Positions 20,573 through 29,932 of a stretch of DNA of 64,000 nt are shown in pieces. Below the pieces are notes generated by a model. That model was not told the origin of the DNA. It ran no database searches and saw only the letters and a program-made list of their open reading frames with translations. A program made the position numbers and the translations under genes. The DNA is taken from positions 806,001 to 870,000 of the forward strand of contig NW_017962917.1 in NCBI RefSeq assembly GCF_001661345.1, read 5' to 3'. The stretch is from Ascoidea rubescens DSM 1968 (lineage: Eukaryota; Ascomycota; Saccharomycetes; Ascoideales; Ascoideaceae). Each line of letters begins with the position of its first letter. Within the stretch, counting starts at the first letter, position 1.

Positions 20573-20761
20573 TAAATAGCCAATAGAAGTATTTCTTACG
20601 CAAAATCGATTATATGCAATTTTTAAAACAGTAAATAGTTTTCTGTAACAGAGATAGGAAATGTACTAATTGTCTGATAATGAGAGCAACCAAACAATAT
20701 CCAATGGCAAATATTCTACAACCAACAGAAATACATCAGGATGAAATAATGCAAAGTCCAT
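20573..20761 (-). pseudogene. In-frame 5' extension of the LRR gene encoding an F-box, interrupted by one TAG
   Basis: Reading upstream in the same frame from the ATG at 20572, the sequence is open except for a single TAG at 20666-20668. It reaches another ATG at 20761 (63 codons upstream). The first 31 codons read MDFALFHPDVFLLVVEYLP and then LDIVWLLSLSDN, with the P-x(3)-L-x-x-V-x-x-Y-L-P-L-D spacing of an F-box, the Skp1-binding motif of SCF ubiquitin-ligase adaptors. After the TAG the frame continues YISYLCYRKLFTVLKIAYNRF, which fits the rest of an F-box. The 46-kb copy has the corresponding SIDIVVFLTSSGN. The gene would then be 724 codons long. A sequencing error, a real null mutation and readthrough are all possible. 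Confidence 0.65.
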
Positions 20762-21170
20762 AATGATGAGTTGTTGTGAGCAATTGCTTCCACTGACTGG
20801 AGACTAGAGGTTAGATATACACACGTCTTTGGTGAGATATAAGAAGTGTGAGTTTNAATTAAATGGTATGTAAATCAGTTTTTGCTTCTTTAATAGCTAT
20901 GGGAGATGTCTCTCCTTATATCCTCACAGGAGTTTTCAACATTGAGATTTGGACCCATAAAAATAGCCTCCTCCTTCATTTGTTCCCAACTCTGGAAGAG
21001 CATATAATAGAACAGTAGCTATAATCAGTGTGACCCATCACGTTGGACGGTATTATTGGGGACAAAAATCGACTTTTGTGTCGAATGCATTTTTTCAAAA
21101 CGTTTTGTTTTTTCAATTTACAAATATGATACAATTCGTACTTTTAAACACTCTTTTAAAGCAAAACAAA
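20762..21170. other. Upstream region of the F-box/LRR gene
   Basis: This is the probable promoter interval of the minus-strand LRR gene. It has a TATA-like TATATC stretch near 20835 and an ambiguous base at 20856. No other element is recognised. Confidence 0.35.
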
Positions 21171-21370
21171 CACTGCAACACACAATGTCCTTAAATTCAA
21201 GAGAATTTTACCATTTGAAAACAAGTGCCAGTACAGCCAAAGTGTTTGCTTGTGAGCTGGGCGATAAACAAATAATAACCGAACCGGGTTGAAGAAACCA
21301 TGTTGGGTTAACAGCTCATTTGAAAACCCATAAAAAGTGTTTAAGCAATTCCATAGTTAACAAAGTCGTA
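21171..21370 (+). pseudogene. BED-type zinc-finger remnant (transposase-like)
   Basis: The frame reads SREFYHLKTSASTAKVFACELGDKQIITEPG, then a TGA, then RNHVGLTAHLKTHKKC. The order of an aromatic-rich lead, a Cys pair position (CELG, where the second Cys codon TGC would have become GGC), then L-T-x-H-L-x-x-x-H fits a BED zinc finger. These are found at the N-terminus of hAT-family transposases and domesticated derivatives. One in-frame stop and one lost cysteine mark it as decayed. The frame has no supporting ATG close by. An open piece at 21571-21786 could be part of the same element, but that is weak. A domesticated BED protein fragment is an alternative. Confidence 0.35.
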
Positions 21371-22193
21371 ATTGTAAATTGAAAAGTAAAAGAAAAACGA
21401 AAGATCACCACAGCCGTTTTATAGAATCTTGAGTTAGAAGGGACGGATTATGAGTCCGTTGCACGGAGAGGAAACAGATACCGGATATCTCGGAATGCTA
21501 TTCCGACTTGTTCTAAAAAACATTACAAAGTAGAAAGCACTATAAAAGTTCATTAGAAAATGAAGAGAACTTGTACTTTCAAGGGAATACCTCATACATA
21601 GGCTACATATTCAAGCGACTTCTTGTCGCCGATAATTCATTGAGAATCAAACGTGTTAATAAACAAAAAAGAAAAAAAAAGAGATTTTTGTTGTCATTTG
21701 TAGAATTTGCAACACTGTTGATGAACCATTGGTCTTCCTCAATGGATTATTGCAACAATCTCATTGTTTTGCAAAAAAATTTTTAGTTTTAACAGAATAA
21801 GACTGTATTGTTGTTTATAATACCAAATAAAGTTATTGGTGGCTATAACATAAAGACACAATGTACTATTTATTTGCGTAATGTACATCAAAATTTACAG
21901 AACTATAATTAAACAAAGCAAAACAAAGATTTTAGAAGAACAATTAAGTCATCATAGTATTTCACATCCACTGTCCACAAGACAGACAGAAAAGTCAACT
22001 CAACAGTGTCTTACCACTAGGAAGAGTATGCAGAGAAGCAAAAGTAAAACAGGAAAAACAAAAATATGCACATAAACAGATCATTTCAAAAACTTTTAAT
22101 ACTATCTTAAACTTGAAGGAAATAAAACATGAGATAAAAAAAAATATTTTGCAGAAACTGAAGTAAAAAAAACCTGAATTGAATCAAAACAAA
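21371..22193. other. Accessory spacer with a tRNA-Met-like anticodon arm on the minus strand
   Basis: On the minus strand, 21432-21448 folds as a perfect 5-bp stem with a CTCATAA loop, as in elongator tRNA-Met anticodon arms. The expected D-arm, T-arm and acceptor pairings are not convincing, so at most this is a decayed tRNA. A 6-bp hairpin (CGGAATGCTATTCCG) lies near 21491-21505. The remainder, up to the ABC gene stop at 22194, is AT-rich with short random frames. Confidence 0.3.
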
Positions 22194-25100
22194 CTATAGG
22201 AGATTCTCAAACACGATATGCAATCTATTACACATATCTCTAAAGATTCCATCTTGGTGAAATAAATTCATTGGAGTGTCAAACTCTTTGATTTCACCTT
22301 TATCTAACACCATGATTCGATCATATTTGAGAATAGTTCGTAACCTGTGTGCAATACACAATATAGTACAATCTGCAAATTCAGTTTNNNNNNNNNNNNN
22401 NNNNNNNNNNNNNNNNNNNNNNNNNNNNNNNNNNNNNNNNNNNNNNNNNNNNNNNNNNNNNNNNNNNNNNNNNNNNNNNNNNNNNNNNNNNNNNNNNNNN
22501 NNNNNNNNNNNNNNNNNNNNNNNNNNNNNATCTTCAACTTGTTGATCTAGATGAAATTTGTTGATACTCTCCAAATTATCCCCATCCATTTTCTGTTTCT
22601 TGATATTTTCAAGATCATCAGCCAAAACTAATCCACTTCTTCTCAACGCATCCCATAAATCATCGTCCGAACTATCATTGAACGGATCCAAGTTGCTTCT
22701 GATCGTGCCTTTGAATAACACAGGATCTTGTGGAATGATTGATAACTTGCTTCTCAAATCTTTTAATCCTAACTTGGAGATATCAATGTCATCAATGAGT
22801 ATTCTGCCACCAGCGAGCTCTGATAATCTGTACAACGCAGTCATTATCGACGATTTACCAGCACCCGTTCTACCACAAATACCAATCTTCTCACCTGCCT
22901 TGACAACGAAATTTATATCTTTCAAGATTAATGGTAAGCCAGGTCTATACCTCATATCAACATTATCGAACTCAATTTGGCCTTTTGATGGCCATTTGGG
23001 TGGCGGTGTATGTTCCGTTATTTGGTATGGTGCTTCCTGGGGTAAATCGTAGGCATAAAATGACAATCTTTCTGCCGAGTTCATTTCATTTTCAACTTGA
23101 GTCATAGTCCTAACAAGTAAAGAAGACAAGGCTCCAATTGAGATAATATAGGATAATAATAAACCGACAGAAGACGGACTAATATCAAACTGTCTTGTAA
23201 CACATAGCAATGAGATTAATAAAATCAAACCACATGATAAGAAGTCCAAATTTACACCCAACCATCTTTGGTTCGAGACAGTGATATAATAAGCTTCATT
23301 CATCATGTCAATATATTTCACATTTTTGGCTTTAAACCTATCAGCAGTATTAAAAGCCATAATTGTATCTTTACCCTCTAAACTCTCGGTAAAATTATTA
23401 TAGACATAGGATCTATTAACTGCTTCTAGTCTTTTGATTTCTCTAGCAGAGGCTTGATAAAATGAAGAAAAAGCGATAAGAGAGTAAAATACAACAGGAA
23501 CAGCTAGAGCAAACCATGGAATATAAACAATGCAAAGAATGATGATACCGATAAATGATGAAAAAGTATAAATAAACAAACGAATTTGATCACCAATTTC
23601 ATTGTCTAATGCATCTGTATCTTTTGTAAACCGATTAAGAATTCTTCCCATTGGCGTTGTATCTAAGAATGCCATTGGAGCGTGCAAAATCTTTTCAACA
23701 GCTCTAACATTTAATCTTTTAGCGGCAGTATTTGTAATATAAAGTAATAAAGAAAATGCACAAACCGAAAAAATCAATGTAGCAAAATTAAGCATAATAT
23801 AGATACCAATATAAAAATTATCCGAGCCAGAGAATTTATATTCAGTCCAAAATGATAACCAAGTTGTACAAAATAAACTGCCGAAAGTTTGTAGTGAAAC
23901 TAGGAGAATGAAAAGAGGCAAACTAAAAATTTTAAATACTCCAGAGCCTTGTTGAATATAATGCAAATAAACTTTCAATGAAATTTTATTTATGGCTCTT
24001 TCTTCAGATTCCATTAAATGACCGTCGTTAACTGTTAGTTTTCTTGCTAGTTCATTTTTTTCCAAATCAGTGTTTTTTTTGCTTTTTACTTGTTTGATTT
24101 TTGTAGAGTTTGTAAGTTCTGTGGCATATTTCATTAAATTTACAAAATCAGTAGATTGAGCTTTAACTTCATCGATTGTACCAGTGATGGTTTTGCCGTC
24201 ACCGTTTAAAAAAATGATTCTATCGGCGTGGTCGATTAAAGATAGTTGATGAGTGGCCAAGATTCTTGTTTTATCTTTCAATAGACCTAACAAACAAGAG
24301 TTCATGATGAATTTGCCAACTTTGGCATCGACAGCACTTAAAACATCATCTAACAATATGATATTTGCATCATGATAAACAGCTCTTGCCAAGCTGATTC
24401 TTGCTTTTTGGCCACCAGACAAGGTGATACCTCTTTCACCAATTTCTGTTTTATCTCCAGCGGGTAAATTTTTCAAATCAGTGCGTAGAGCACAGGCATC
24501 AATAATGGTTTTGTATTTTTCTTGATTGAATTCTTCGCCAAAAGTGATGTTTTCTTTAACAGAGGCATTTTGAATCCATGGGGAGCCACAATATAATAAA
24601 GAGTCGTTAACTTTCAAGACGCCTTGTTTTTTTTTCATTATACCACCAAGGGCGGCTAATAAGGAAGATTTGCCAGAACCGATAAAACCAGTGACAATAA
24701 TGAATTCACCCTTTTTGATGTTTAAATTTATATCCAATAAACCTTTAAAAGTGGTTGAGTCAATGATTTTTTCACCGGGAATAAGTGGTTGATTTGAGAC
24801 ATGGGAGTTGATGTTATTTAGATGATGTTTGTTATTGTTATTGTTATTGTGATTATCATTATCATTATCAATATCTTTTTTTTTTTTTTTTTTGTTTTTC
24901 TTGTCCTTTTTGTTTTTGTTTTTTCTATCTTTATCTTCATCTTCGGTGACTTCCTTTTCGTCTAGCTCTATTGTTTCCCATTTAAAGGTTGCATTTTTGA
25001 CTTGAATAGCCATTGAGTGATCTTGAACAAAATGATTTAATTTTTCTTGTTCAATTTCATCTAGTGGGTTATTTACCACTTCGGAGGCAGCTAAGAATTC

Positions 25101-26654
25101 TGATACTCTGTTTAAAGCCACAGCGCCATCGATAGAAGTGGATAACGACATTGGGAACATTAAGATGATTTGCGCCAAAACGTTGAACAAAGTGACCGAA
25201 GCAAAAATGGTGGCAGGAGATTTTCCAGTGGTTGTTTGAAAGACAACAATGAACGAGATCATGGCGGATAGTTGAGGTAAATTAAGAGCAACGGCAGTGA
25301 AAACGGCTCTGAAGAGCTGGATTTTGAAAATAGTGTTCATTTCTTTTGTTCTTCGGTAAGCGATTTGGTCTTTATAGGGTTGTTCCCAGGCATAGTACTT
25401 GATCATTTTGATGGAAGTTAGAACTTCTCTTATTGAGCCGATTCTTAAATCGGTCCATTTATTGACTTCCTTTCTGTATTTGATAAGAACGGTGGCCGCT
25501 GAGCCTAGTAGGATCACAGCAAAGAAGAAGAGACCAAAGCCAGCTAAAGCTGGGACACCAATGTAGTGTAGTAATAAACCGAGGGAGATGGCGACAGTTG
25601 GAAAGGATACAGCTATGGGTTGCAAACCAATAGCTAGATCGATTCTATTAAGGTCTGTGCCCATTAGAGAGGAGATTTTAGCATCAGGAAATTTGTGTCT
25701 TGCTTTTGGATCTAGTTTGAAAAATTTATTGAAAAGAGCTTTTATGAGAACAGCTTTAACTTGGACACCGATTGTCATTGAGAGATGAAACATATGATTG
25801 AAAAAAAGACCATTCACAAACATCAAGGCAGTGATGCCAAAGGCATAACCGATGCCCTTTCCGGTTGGAAGAGAAGGGTTGATGACTTTTAAAGTGACAA
25901 ATTGGATTAGTTCTTTTGTCAATAAGGGTGCAACAGAAGACGAAGCCATTGCCAAGTAGGATAGGAAATTTGCCATTAAATAAGTATTTTTAAAGGTTTT
26001 GAAGAGGGCCTTTGGGAGGACTAGTTTATTCCATATTTGCGAGTTTAAGTCGATATCATCCAGATGATTATCATTTGAGTCGGGAATGGTGGTGTTGTTT
26101 TCTGATTGATTTTTTTGATTATTTTTCAATAGTTTTTGTTTCGATTTGACTAGTTCGATGTCCAAGTTTTTAGAAAATCTTTCGTACATGGGATTTATAG
26201 CAAAGTCATCAGTTAGATGCCACAAGTCTTCATTTTGGAGAGTTCTTTTGTAGCCCACAAGCATTAAAGGATTTAACCACCAAAAGAAGAGGTAGAATAT
26301 CCAATTTGAAGTGTTTTGCGGATAGGGTTTTTTTTGATCAGGGGAAGGTATTGGAGGAACGTTTTTTGATAGGAGGAAGGTTAGAAAGTGTTTTTCTAGT
26401 TTGGGGGTGTTTAATTGTGCTTCATCGTCAGACAGAAGAGGGATGGTGTTGGGGAGGGGGTTGGTATTGTTGATATTTGTATCTGTGTTTGCATTTGCAT
26501 TTGCATTTGTATTTACAGGATTGGTGGTACTTTTAGATTCATTTGAGACTATGTTTTTTGAATAATGAGAGGAGGAATCAGAGGTGGAGGACAGTGGGGT
26601 TCGCAAAGATTTTTCCTTATCAGTTTCAGATTCCAAGTAGGGATTATCTTTCAT
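22194..26654 (-). CDS. YOR1: Yor1-type ABC transporter (ABCC full transporter), copy A
   Basis: The 1486-codon ABCC protein is close in length to S. cerevisiae Yor1 (1477), a plasma-membrane multidrug exporter. A Ser/Asn-rich N-terminus leads to [25 protein letters not shown]1 follows with YYAWEQPYK, then NBD1 (Walker [10 protein letters not shown] about residue 655; signature [16 protein letters not shown] about 747; Walker B IILLDD). After a Lys-rich linker come TMD2 and NBD2 (Walker [10 protein letters not shown] about 1264). A run of 142 N (22388-22529) removes the region that should hold the second signature and Walker B; the H-loop text [15 protein letters not shown] follows. The start is the ATG at 26654. 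A (GAAGA)n tract and a GC-rich promoter lie upstream. A 611-bp tract of NBD2 is identical to copy B at 40.9-45.3 kb. An LRR gene lies 3'. Confidence 0.93.
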   Translation of the reverse strand: MKDNPYLESETDKEKSLRTPLSSTSDSSSHYSKNIVSNESKSTTNPVNTNANANANTDTNINNTNPLPNTIPLLSDDEAQLNTPKLEKHFLTFLLSKNVPPIPSPDQKKPYPQNTSNWIFYLFFWWLNPLMLVGYKRTLQNEDLWHLTDDFAINPMYERFSKNLDIELVKSKQKLLKNNQKNQSENNTTIPDSNDNHLDDIDLNSQIWNKLVLPKALFKTFKNTYLMANFLSYLAMASSSVAPLLTKELIQFVTLKVINPSLPTGKGIGYAFGITALMFVNGLFFNHMFHLSMTIGVQVKAVLIKALFNKFFKLDPKARHKFPDAKISSLMGTDLNRIDLAIGLQPIAVSFPTVAISLGLLLHYIGVPALAGFGLFFFAVILLGSAATVLIKYRKEVNKWTDLRIGSIREVLTSIKMIKYYAWEQPYKDQIAYRRTKEMNTIFKIQLFRAVFTAVALNLPQLSAMISFIVVFQTTTGKSPATIFASVTLFNVLAQIILMFPMSLSTSIDGAVALNRVSEFLAASEVVNNPLDEIEQEKLNHFVQDHSMAIQVKNATFKWETIELDEKEVTEDEDKDRKNKNKKDKKNKKKKKKDIDNDNDNHNNNNNNKHHLNNINSHVSNQPLIPGEKIIDSTTFKGLLDINLNIKKGEFIIVTGFIGSGKSSLLAALGGIMKKKQGVLKVNDSLLYCGSPWIQNASVKENITFGEEFNQEKYKTIIDACALRTDLKNLPAGDKTEIGERGITLSGGQKARISLARAVYHDANIILLDDVLSAVDAKVGKFIMNSCLLGLLKDKTRILATHQLSLIDHADRIIFLNGDGKTITGTIDEVKAQSTDFVNLMKYATELTNSTKIKQVKSKKNTDLEKNELARKLTVNDGHLMESEERAINKISLKVYLHYIQQGSGVFKIFSLPLFILLVSLQTFGSLFCTTWLSFWTEYKFSGSDNFYIGIYIMLNFATLIFSVCAFSLLLYITNTAAKRLNVRAVEKILHAPMAFLDTTPMGRILNRFTKDTDALDNEIGDQIRLFIYTFSSFIGIIILCIVYIPWFALAVPVVFYSLIAFSSFYQASAREIKRLEAVNRSYVYNNFTESLEGKDTIMAFNTADRFKAKNVKYIDMMNEAYYITVSNQRWLGVNLDFLSCGLILLISLLCVTRQFDISPSSVGLLLSYIISIGALSSLLVRTMTQVENEMNSAERLSFYAYDLPQEAPYQITEHTPPPKWPSKGQIEFDNVDMRYRPGLPLILKDINFVVKAGEKIGICGRTGAGKSSIMTALYRLSELAGGRILIDDIDISKLGLKDLRSKLSIIPQDPVLFKGTIRSNLDPFNDSSDDDLWDALRRSGLVLADDLENIKKQKMDGDNLESINKFHLDQQVEDXXXXXXXXXXXXXXXXXXXXXXXXXXXXXXXXXXXXXXXXXXXXXXXXTEFADCTILCIAHRLRTILKYDRIMVLDKGEIKEFDTPMNLFHQDGIFRDMCNRLHIVFENLL
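22279..22889 (-). repeat. 611-bp tract identical to 44633-45243 (inverted)
   Basis: Every readable base in this interval matches the reverse complement of 44633-45243, with a 142-N gap at the same internal position in both. Outside the tract the two ABC genes differ at many positions; for example the next codons encode KAGE here and EANE in the other copy. Confidence 0.95.
22388..22529. other. Assembly gap (142 N) in ABC copy A
   Basis: The run of unknown bases lies inside NBD2, where the ABC signature and Walker B of this half should be. It has the same length and position as the gap in copy B. Confidence 0.99.
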
Positions 26655-27366
26655 GATGGTATATTAACGAAAGTAGAGAAGAGAAGAGAAGAGAAGAGAA
26701 GAGAAGAAGTGTACGAAATAGATAATGAAAGTACAGAAAAGAAATGAAAAGCAGAGTGGATGGAGAAACTGGAGTATATCAGAGAGTGAAAATTAGCAAA
26801 GCAGGAAAACAAGTAAACAGGAGATTAGAGGTTTTATAGTCATTAAATAATAAAATATATTATTAAAAAGAATGAATATAGTTTAGGTTAGAACTGAAAA
26901 GGGTAGGTGAAAAAAATAAAAAACAAAAAATAGAAAGAGAAAATGGAAAACATGAAGGATGGAAGCATAAGAGAATTGAGGATTGAGAATTGAGGATTGC
27001 AGAAGAGGCATCAAGACCGTAAGTGTATAATAGAGGTGTATTGTTCGGAAGTGATGATGTTGCTGGAGGAGCTGATAAAGAGAGCAGTAAGAAAAAATAA
27101 GCAAAGAAGAGCATTTCAGCCCTAATACAGCAGCACCTTCCCAGCACTTATCGCTGTTTGGACGGAGTTCGAAGGCGCCAACCGTTGACGGAGAAATCCT
27201 GGACTGCCGCCCTTGTTCCGCCTAGTTCCGCTCGCAGTCGCCGAGACATTCCACAACGGAAATGGTGACGTATTGAATCCAGGCAATTACTAAGCAGGCA
27301 TCATGTGAGGACAAGCAATGCGGAAGGGGTTTGAAACAAATGGTTGCTTGCTGGGTCTTTGAATTT
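26655..27366. promoter_or_regulatory. Upstream region of ABC copy A
   Basis: A (GAAGA)-type tract at about 26674-26707 sits just upstream of the ATG. At about 27160-27260 the DNA becomes GC-rich and holds several CGG/CCG triplets, including a direct repeat of TTCCGC (near 27215-27232) and CGGAG copies. These are typical half-sites for zinc-cluster regulators such as those controlling drug-efflux genes. I do not see a canonical TCCGYGGA pleiotropic drug-response element. Confidence 0.35.
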
Positions 27367-27454
27367 AATACTGTGGCCGAGTGGTTACGGCAAGAGGCAG
27401 AGGTGGTGCTTGTCTTGTGACTGTACGTCTCAGGCTCGAGTCCTGCTAGTGTCG
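27367..27454 (+). tRNA. Class-II tRNA, best read as tRNA-Ser(CAG) with a ~10-nt intron
   Basis: The Ser/Leu-type architecture is clear. The A box is TGGCCGAGTGG. The D-arm is GCC/GGC (27376-27378 with 27389-27391). A long variable arm GAC-TGTAC-GTC lies at 27419-27429. The B box/T-arm is AGG-CTCGAGT-CCT (27432-27444). The acceptor pairs 27367-27373 with 27447-27453 (one end mismatch, two G-U) and G27454 is the discriminator. The D-arm and 3' sequence look like yeast tRNA-Ser. The anticodon stem fits CAAGA/TCTTG (27391-27395 with 27413-27417), placing G32 G33 C34 A35 G36 A37 at 27396-27401 and an intron of about 10 nt after it. The intron's TGCTT pairs with AGGCA across the anticodon, as yeast tRNA introns do. 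The stem shares C27391 with the D-stem, so AGA or GAG cannot be excluded. A pseudogene is possible. Confidence 0.6.
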
Positions 27455-27830
27455 AGTTTATAGTAGAATATGTGCTCTTTTAATTTTGACTTTTGTTTTC
27501 CGAATTTGGGTTTGGTCGTTGATCTATTTTGAGCAAGGAAGAAAAATTGACTCTATTTAATTACTCCTTTCAAATTGATAATATGGTGGGTCAGATAGAA
27601 AGAAGCAGGAAAGAGTAATGGAGTGTCAAATTGGGCGAAGAATTGGAGTTATAAAATGGAGATTGGACTAGGTAAAACGAGAAGCAAGCAGGACGAAAAC
27701 GAGACGAGTTAATTGGTGTAATAAGTGATATAAATAAGTACTTAATGCTACTTGATACTTTCTATTGAATATTGTATATTGTATATTTTAGATCCAGTAA
27801 TCAATATCTAATACTGCGATTTAATTGAGA
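27455..27830. other. Spacer between the tRNA and the next gene
   Basis: AT-rich sequence with short T-runs after the tRNA 3' end (about 27477-27500) that could serve as a weak Pol III stop. The rest is presumably the promoter of the plus-strand gene starting at 27831. Nothing else is seen. Confidence 0.4.
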
Positions 27831-29345
27831 ATGACTAGCTATGATAATGAATCCTTTTATTCTATTGACGAAAACGATTTCTTTTTTGTCACTCAACCAG
27901 TGATTACTAGAACAGACAATAAGGGGGATACTAATAATACTAATAATACTAATAATAATACTACTAATAATATTGGTAAAAACGTTGATAGGGGGAATAA
28001 CAACGAGAGCAGTGGTGGTAATAATGATGGTAACGACGATGATAAGTCTTCTATATATTCCCAATCCAGCTATTCAAAAGAGGATTCGTTGTCTTATTAT
28101 ACAGAGGATGGATACGAAGAAGAAGAAGATTATTATGACGATGATGACACTGAATCTGGGACAGAAACAGAAAGTGTGTCGACAATCCAAAAAAGAGATT
28201 CGAGCTACTATAATAGAAGTAGCAGAAGGTTAGATGTAGCCACATCTATTGTTCGAAACTCTTTCAATAACAGTTTGATGAGCAACAAGAATATCCCAGC
28301 ATACCAATTGGTTTACTACTACAATGATACCCAGGAAATCCACGTTGTTAATAATAAAAGCGAGAGTTTCACTCCTTATACCTCCAATTTATTGAACAGG
28401 AAACCGATTTACATTGAGATATTGCAGGAGTTTCCTAAATCAGTCAACCATGAGTTGCTAAAAAGTATTACTAAAAATAATACCAAGATTTATAATAATA
28501 GTAACAATAATAGTGATGAAGGCACAGACGATGAGTATAATAATAATAATGTTAATGTTGATGTTGATGTTGATGTTGACTTGAATCCCACTTTCTTCTT
28601 CAAAAGCTACCTATACAACCCTATCTACAACGACTTGCCGCCATTCCAGGGATTAAGATACAACAACGAGTTCATCAACTTGGACCTCCAGAAGTACGAA
28701 ATCCGGATATTTATCTTGGAGAAAGGCTACCAATTTGCGCGCTGGGTGAAACAGTTGCATGGGTTCATCTACGACTACAACATGTTGCACAGCGGGGCCG
28801 CGCTCAGCCAGATTGACGTGTTTATGGTGGCCTTCAACAGAATCTCCAGCACTCTCAAAAACTACTGTCTCCTTGTCGGCGTCAACTCTTTCCACTCGCT
28901 CTTGGAGGCGCTCATGAACAAGCTTCTTAGCTACAAGGCTCTCATCCGTCTCTACAGTCAGGAACGCGACTTCTGTCTCTCCTCTGGCGTTTCTGCCGCC
29001 AGCAAAAACCGCGCCGAGCACCAGCTCCGGCTCGGGCACTTCAACCACCACAGCTGTTTGGGAAGGCTCCTCAACCTTTTCTACGGCATTCCCCTCAAGA
29101 GCATTGTCAAGCACGAGCGTTTTCTCGTCGACCACAGCGTGCTCACCAAGACGCTCCACTTTAATCCCTGCTTGACCAAAGACGTGGTGGATGCCTTTTT
29201 CTCGAGCTGCAAGCCCATCGTCGCGTCCCTCAAGATCGCCAAGCGCAACCAGCACCGCGTTGGCACCACCAGCAGCACGTCCCACAACAGCGCGCTCCTC
29301 AGCGGTTACATCTACAGCTACCACTACAAATACATTGTCAGCTAG
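27831..29345 (+). CDS. Unidentified acidic/Asn-rich protein with an ordered C-terminal half
   Basis: The 504-residue protein is not one I recognise. The first ~135 residues are low in complexity (Asn, Asp, Glu, Ser, Tyr). A conserved-looking core begins at NIPAYQLVYYYNDTQEIHVV, with PIYIEILQEFPKSVNHELL, then an Asn/Asp-Val insert. The C-terminal half is helical, for example EKGYQFARWVKQLHGFIYDY and SFHSLLEALMNKLLSYKAL. DNA composition changes sharply near 28,590: the 5' half uses AT-rich codons and the 3' half GC-rich ones (CTC, GCC, CAC), yet with no in-frame CTG seen. The ATG at 27831 is chosen because the two codons before it start with TTG. No membrane segment or signal peptide is evident. 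It is followed in the same direction by SAT4. Confidence 0.8.
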   Translation: MTSYDNESFYSIDENDFFFVTQPVITRTDNKGDTNNTNNTNNNTTNNIGKNVDRGNNNESSGGNNDGNDDDKSSIYSQSSYSKEDSLSYYTEDGYEEEEDYYDDDDTESGTETESVSTIQKRDSSYYNRSSRRLDVATSIVRNSFNNSLMSNKNIPAYQLVYYYNDTQEIHVVNNKSESFTPYTSNLLNRKPIYIEILQEFPKSVNHELLKSITKNNTKIYNNSNNNSDEGTDDEYNNNNVNVDVDVDVDLNPTFFFKSYLYNPIYNDLPPFQGLRYNNEFINLDLQKYEIRIFILEKGYQFARWVKQLHGFIYDYNMLHSGAALSQIDVFMVAFNRISSTLKNYCLLVGVNSFHSLLEALMNKLLSYKALIRLYSQERDFCLSSGVSAASKNRAEHQLRLGHFNHHSCLGRLLNLFYGIPLKSIVKHERFLVDHSVLTKTLHFNPCLTKDVVDAFFSSCKPIVASLKIAKRNQHRVGTTSSTSHNSALLSGYIYSYHYKYIVS

Positions 29346-29932
29346 AGCTGCAGCGCCAGCTTGAGCTGTTCGGCATCTTTCCAGTGTTGCTCCACTGCGC
29401 AAGCTGCGTGCTGCAACACGGTACCAGCTGCTCTTATCTCGCTTGCTTGCGCGCGTCCCGCATTGCTGGGGAATTTCAGGTGTCCAACACGCCAACTCTC
29501 TGCCAGCCCCGTCTCACGCCGCCCGCTGACAGAGGGCACAACACGTGGATAGAACTCCGGCTGCAGCTGAACCTTGTTTGCGATCGGGCGCACAGGGCCC
29601 CCTATCTCTGTGCACGGGAGCAGCAAGATAGGAAGGGGGCTGTCCGGGGAGCGAGCGGGCCTAAGCGCCAGGTGGACAGGAGCAGCGTGCGCCAGGCAGC
29701 GGGAGATTTATCTCTGAGCGAAAGCCCAAAGCTTCCAGAGCAGCAAAGGAAAAGAAGCCCACATCACGACCATCTCCAACAAAATCCTATCTTATAATCA
29801 GTTTCATCCACAGCCAAAAGACTCAGCGATACTCAGAGATATCCACAGCTCTCATCCCATCCACTAACACGATAGTCTTTGCACTGCTCTGCTGCTTGCT
29901 TCTTCTTCTCTTCTTATACCATGCCCTACTAA
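29346..29932. promoter_or_regulatory. GC-rich upstream region of SAT4
   Basis: The GC-rich island that begins inside the preceding gene continues to about 29,800. Several open frames on both strands (for example 29384-29797) are by-products of this composition and start with non-ATG codons. The last 150 bp before the ATG are pyrimidine-rich (CTTCTTCTTCTCTTC), as in many yeast leaders. Confidence 0.4.

Noticed and set aside
26863-27147. 94-codon minus-strand hydrophobic ORF upstream of ABC copy A
   Set aside because: It is Leu/Ser/Phe-rich because of purine runs on the plus strand, and it overlaps another random frame.
28653-29797. Long ORFs on both strands (minus 28653-29495, plus 29384-29797)
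   Set aside because: They arise from GC-rich DNA that lacks stops; they start at non-ATG codons or are antisense to a coding frame.
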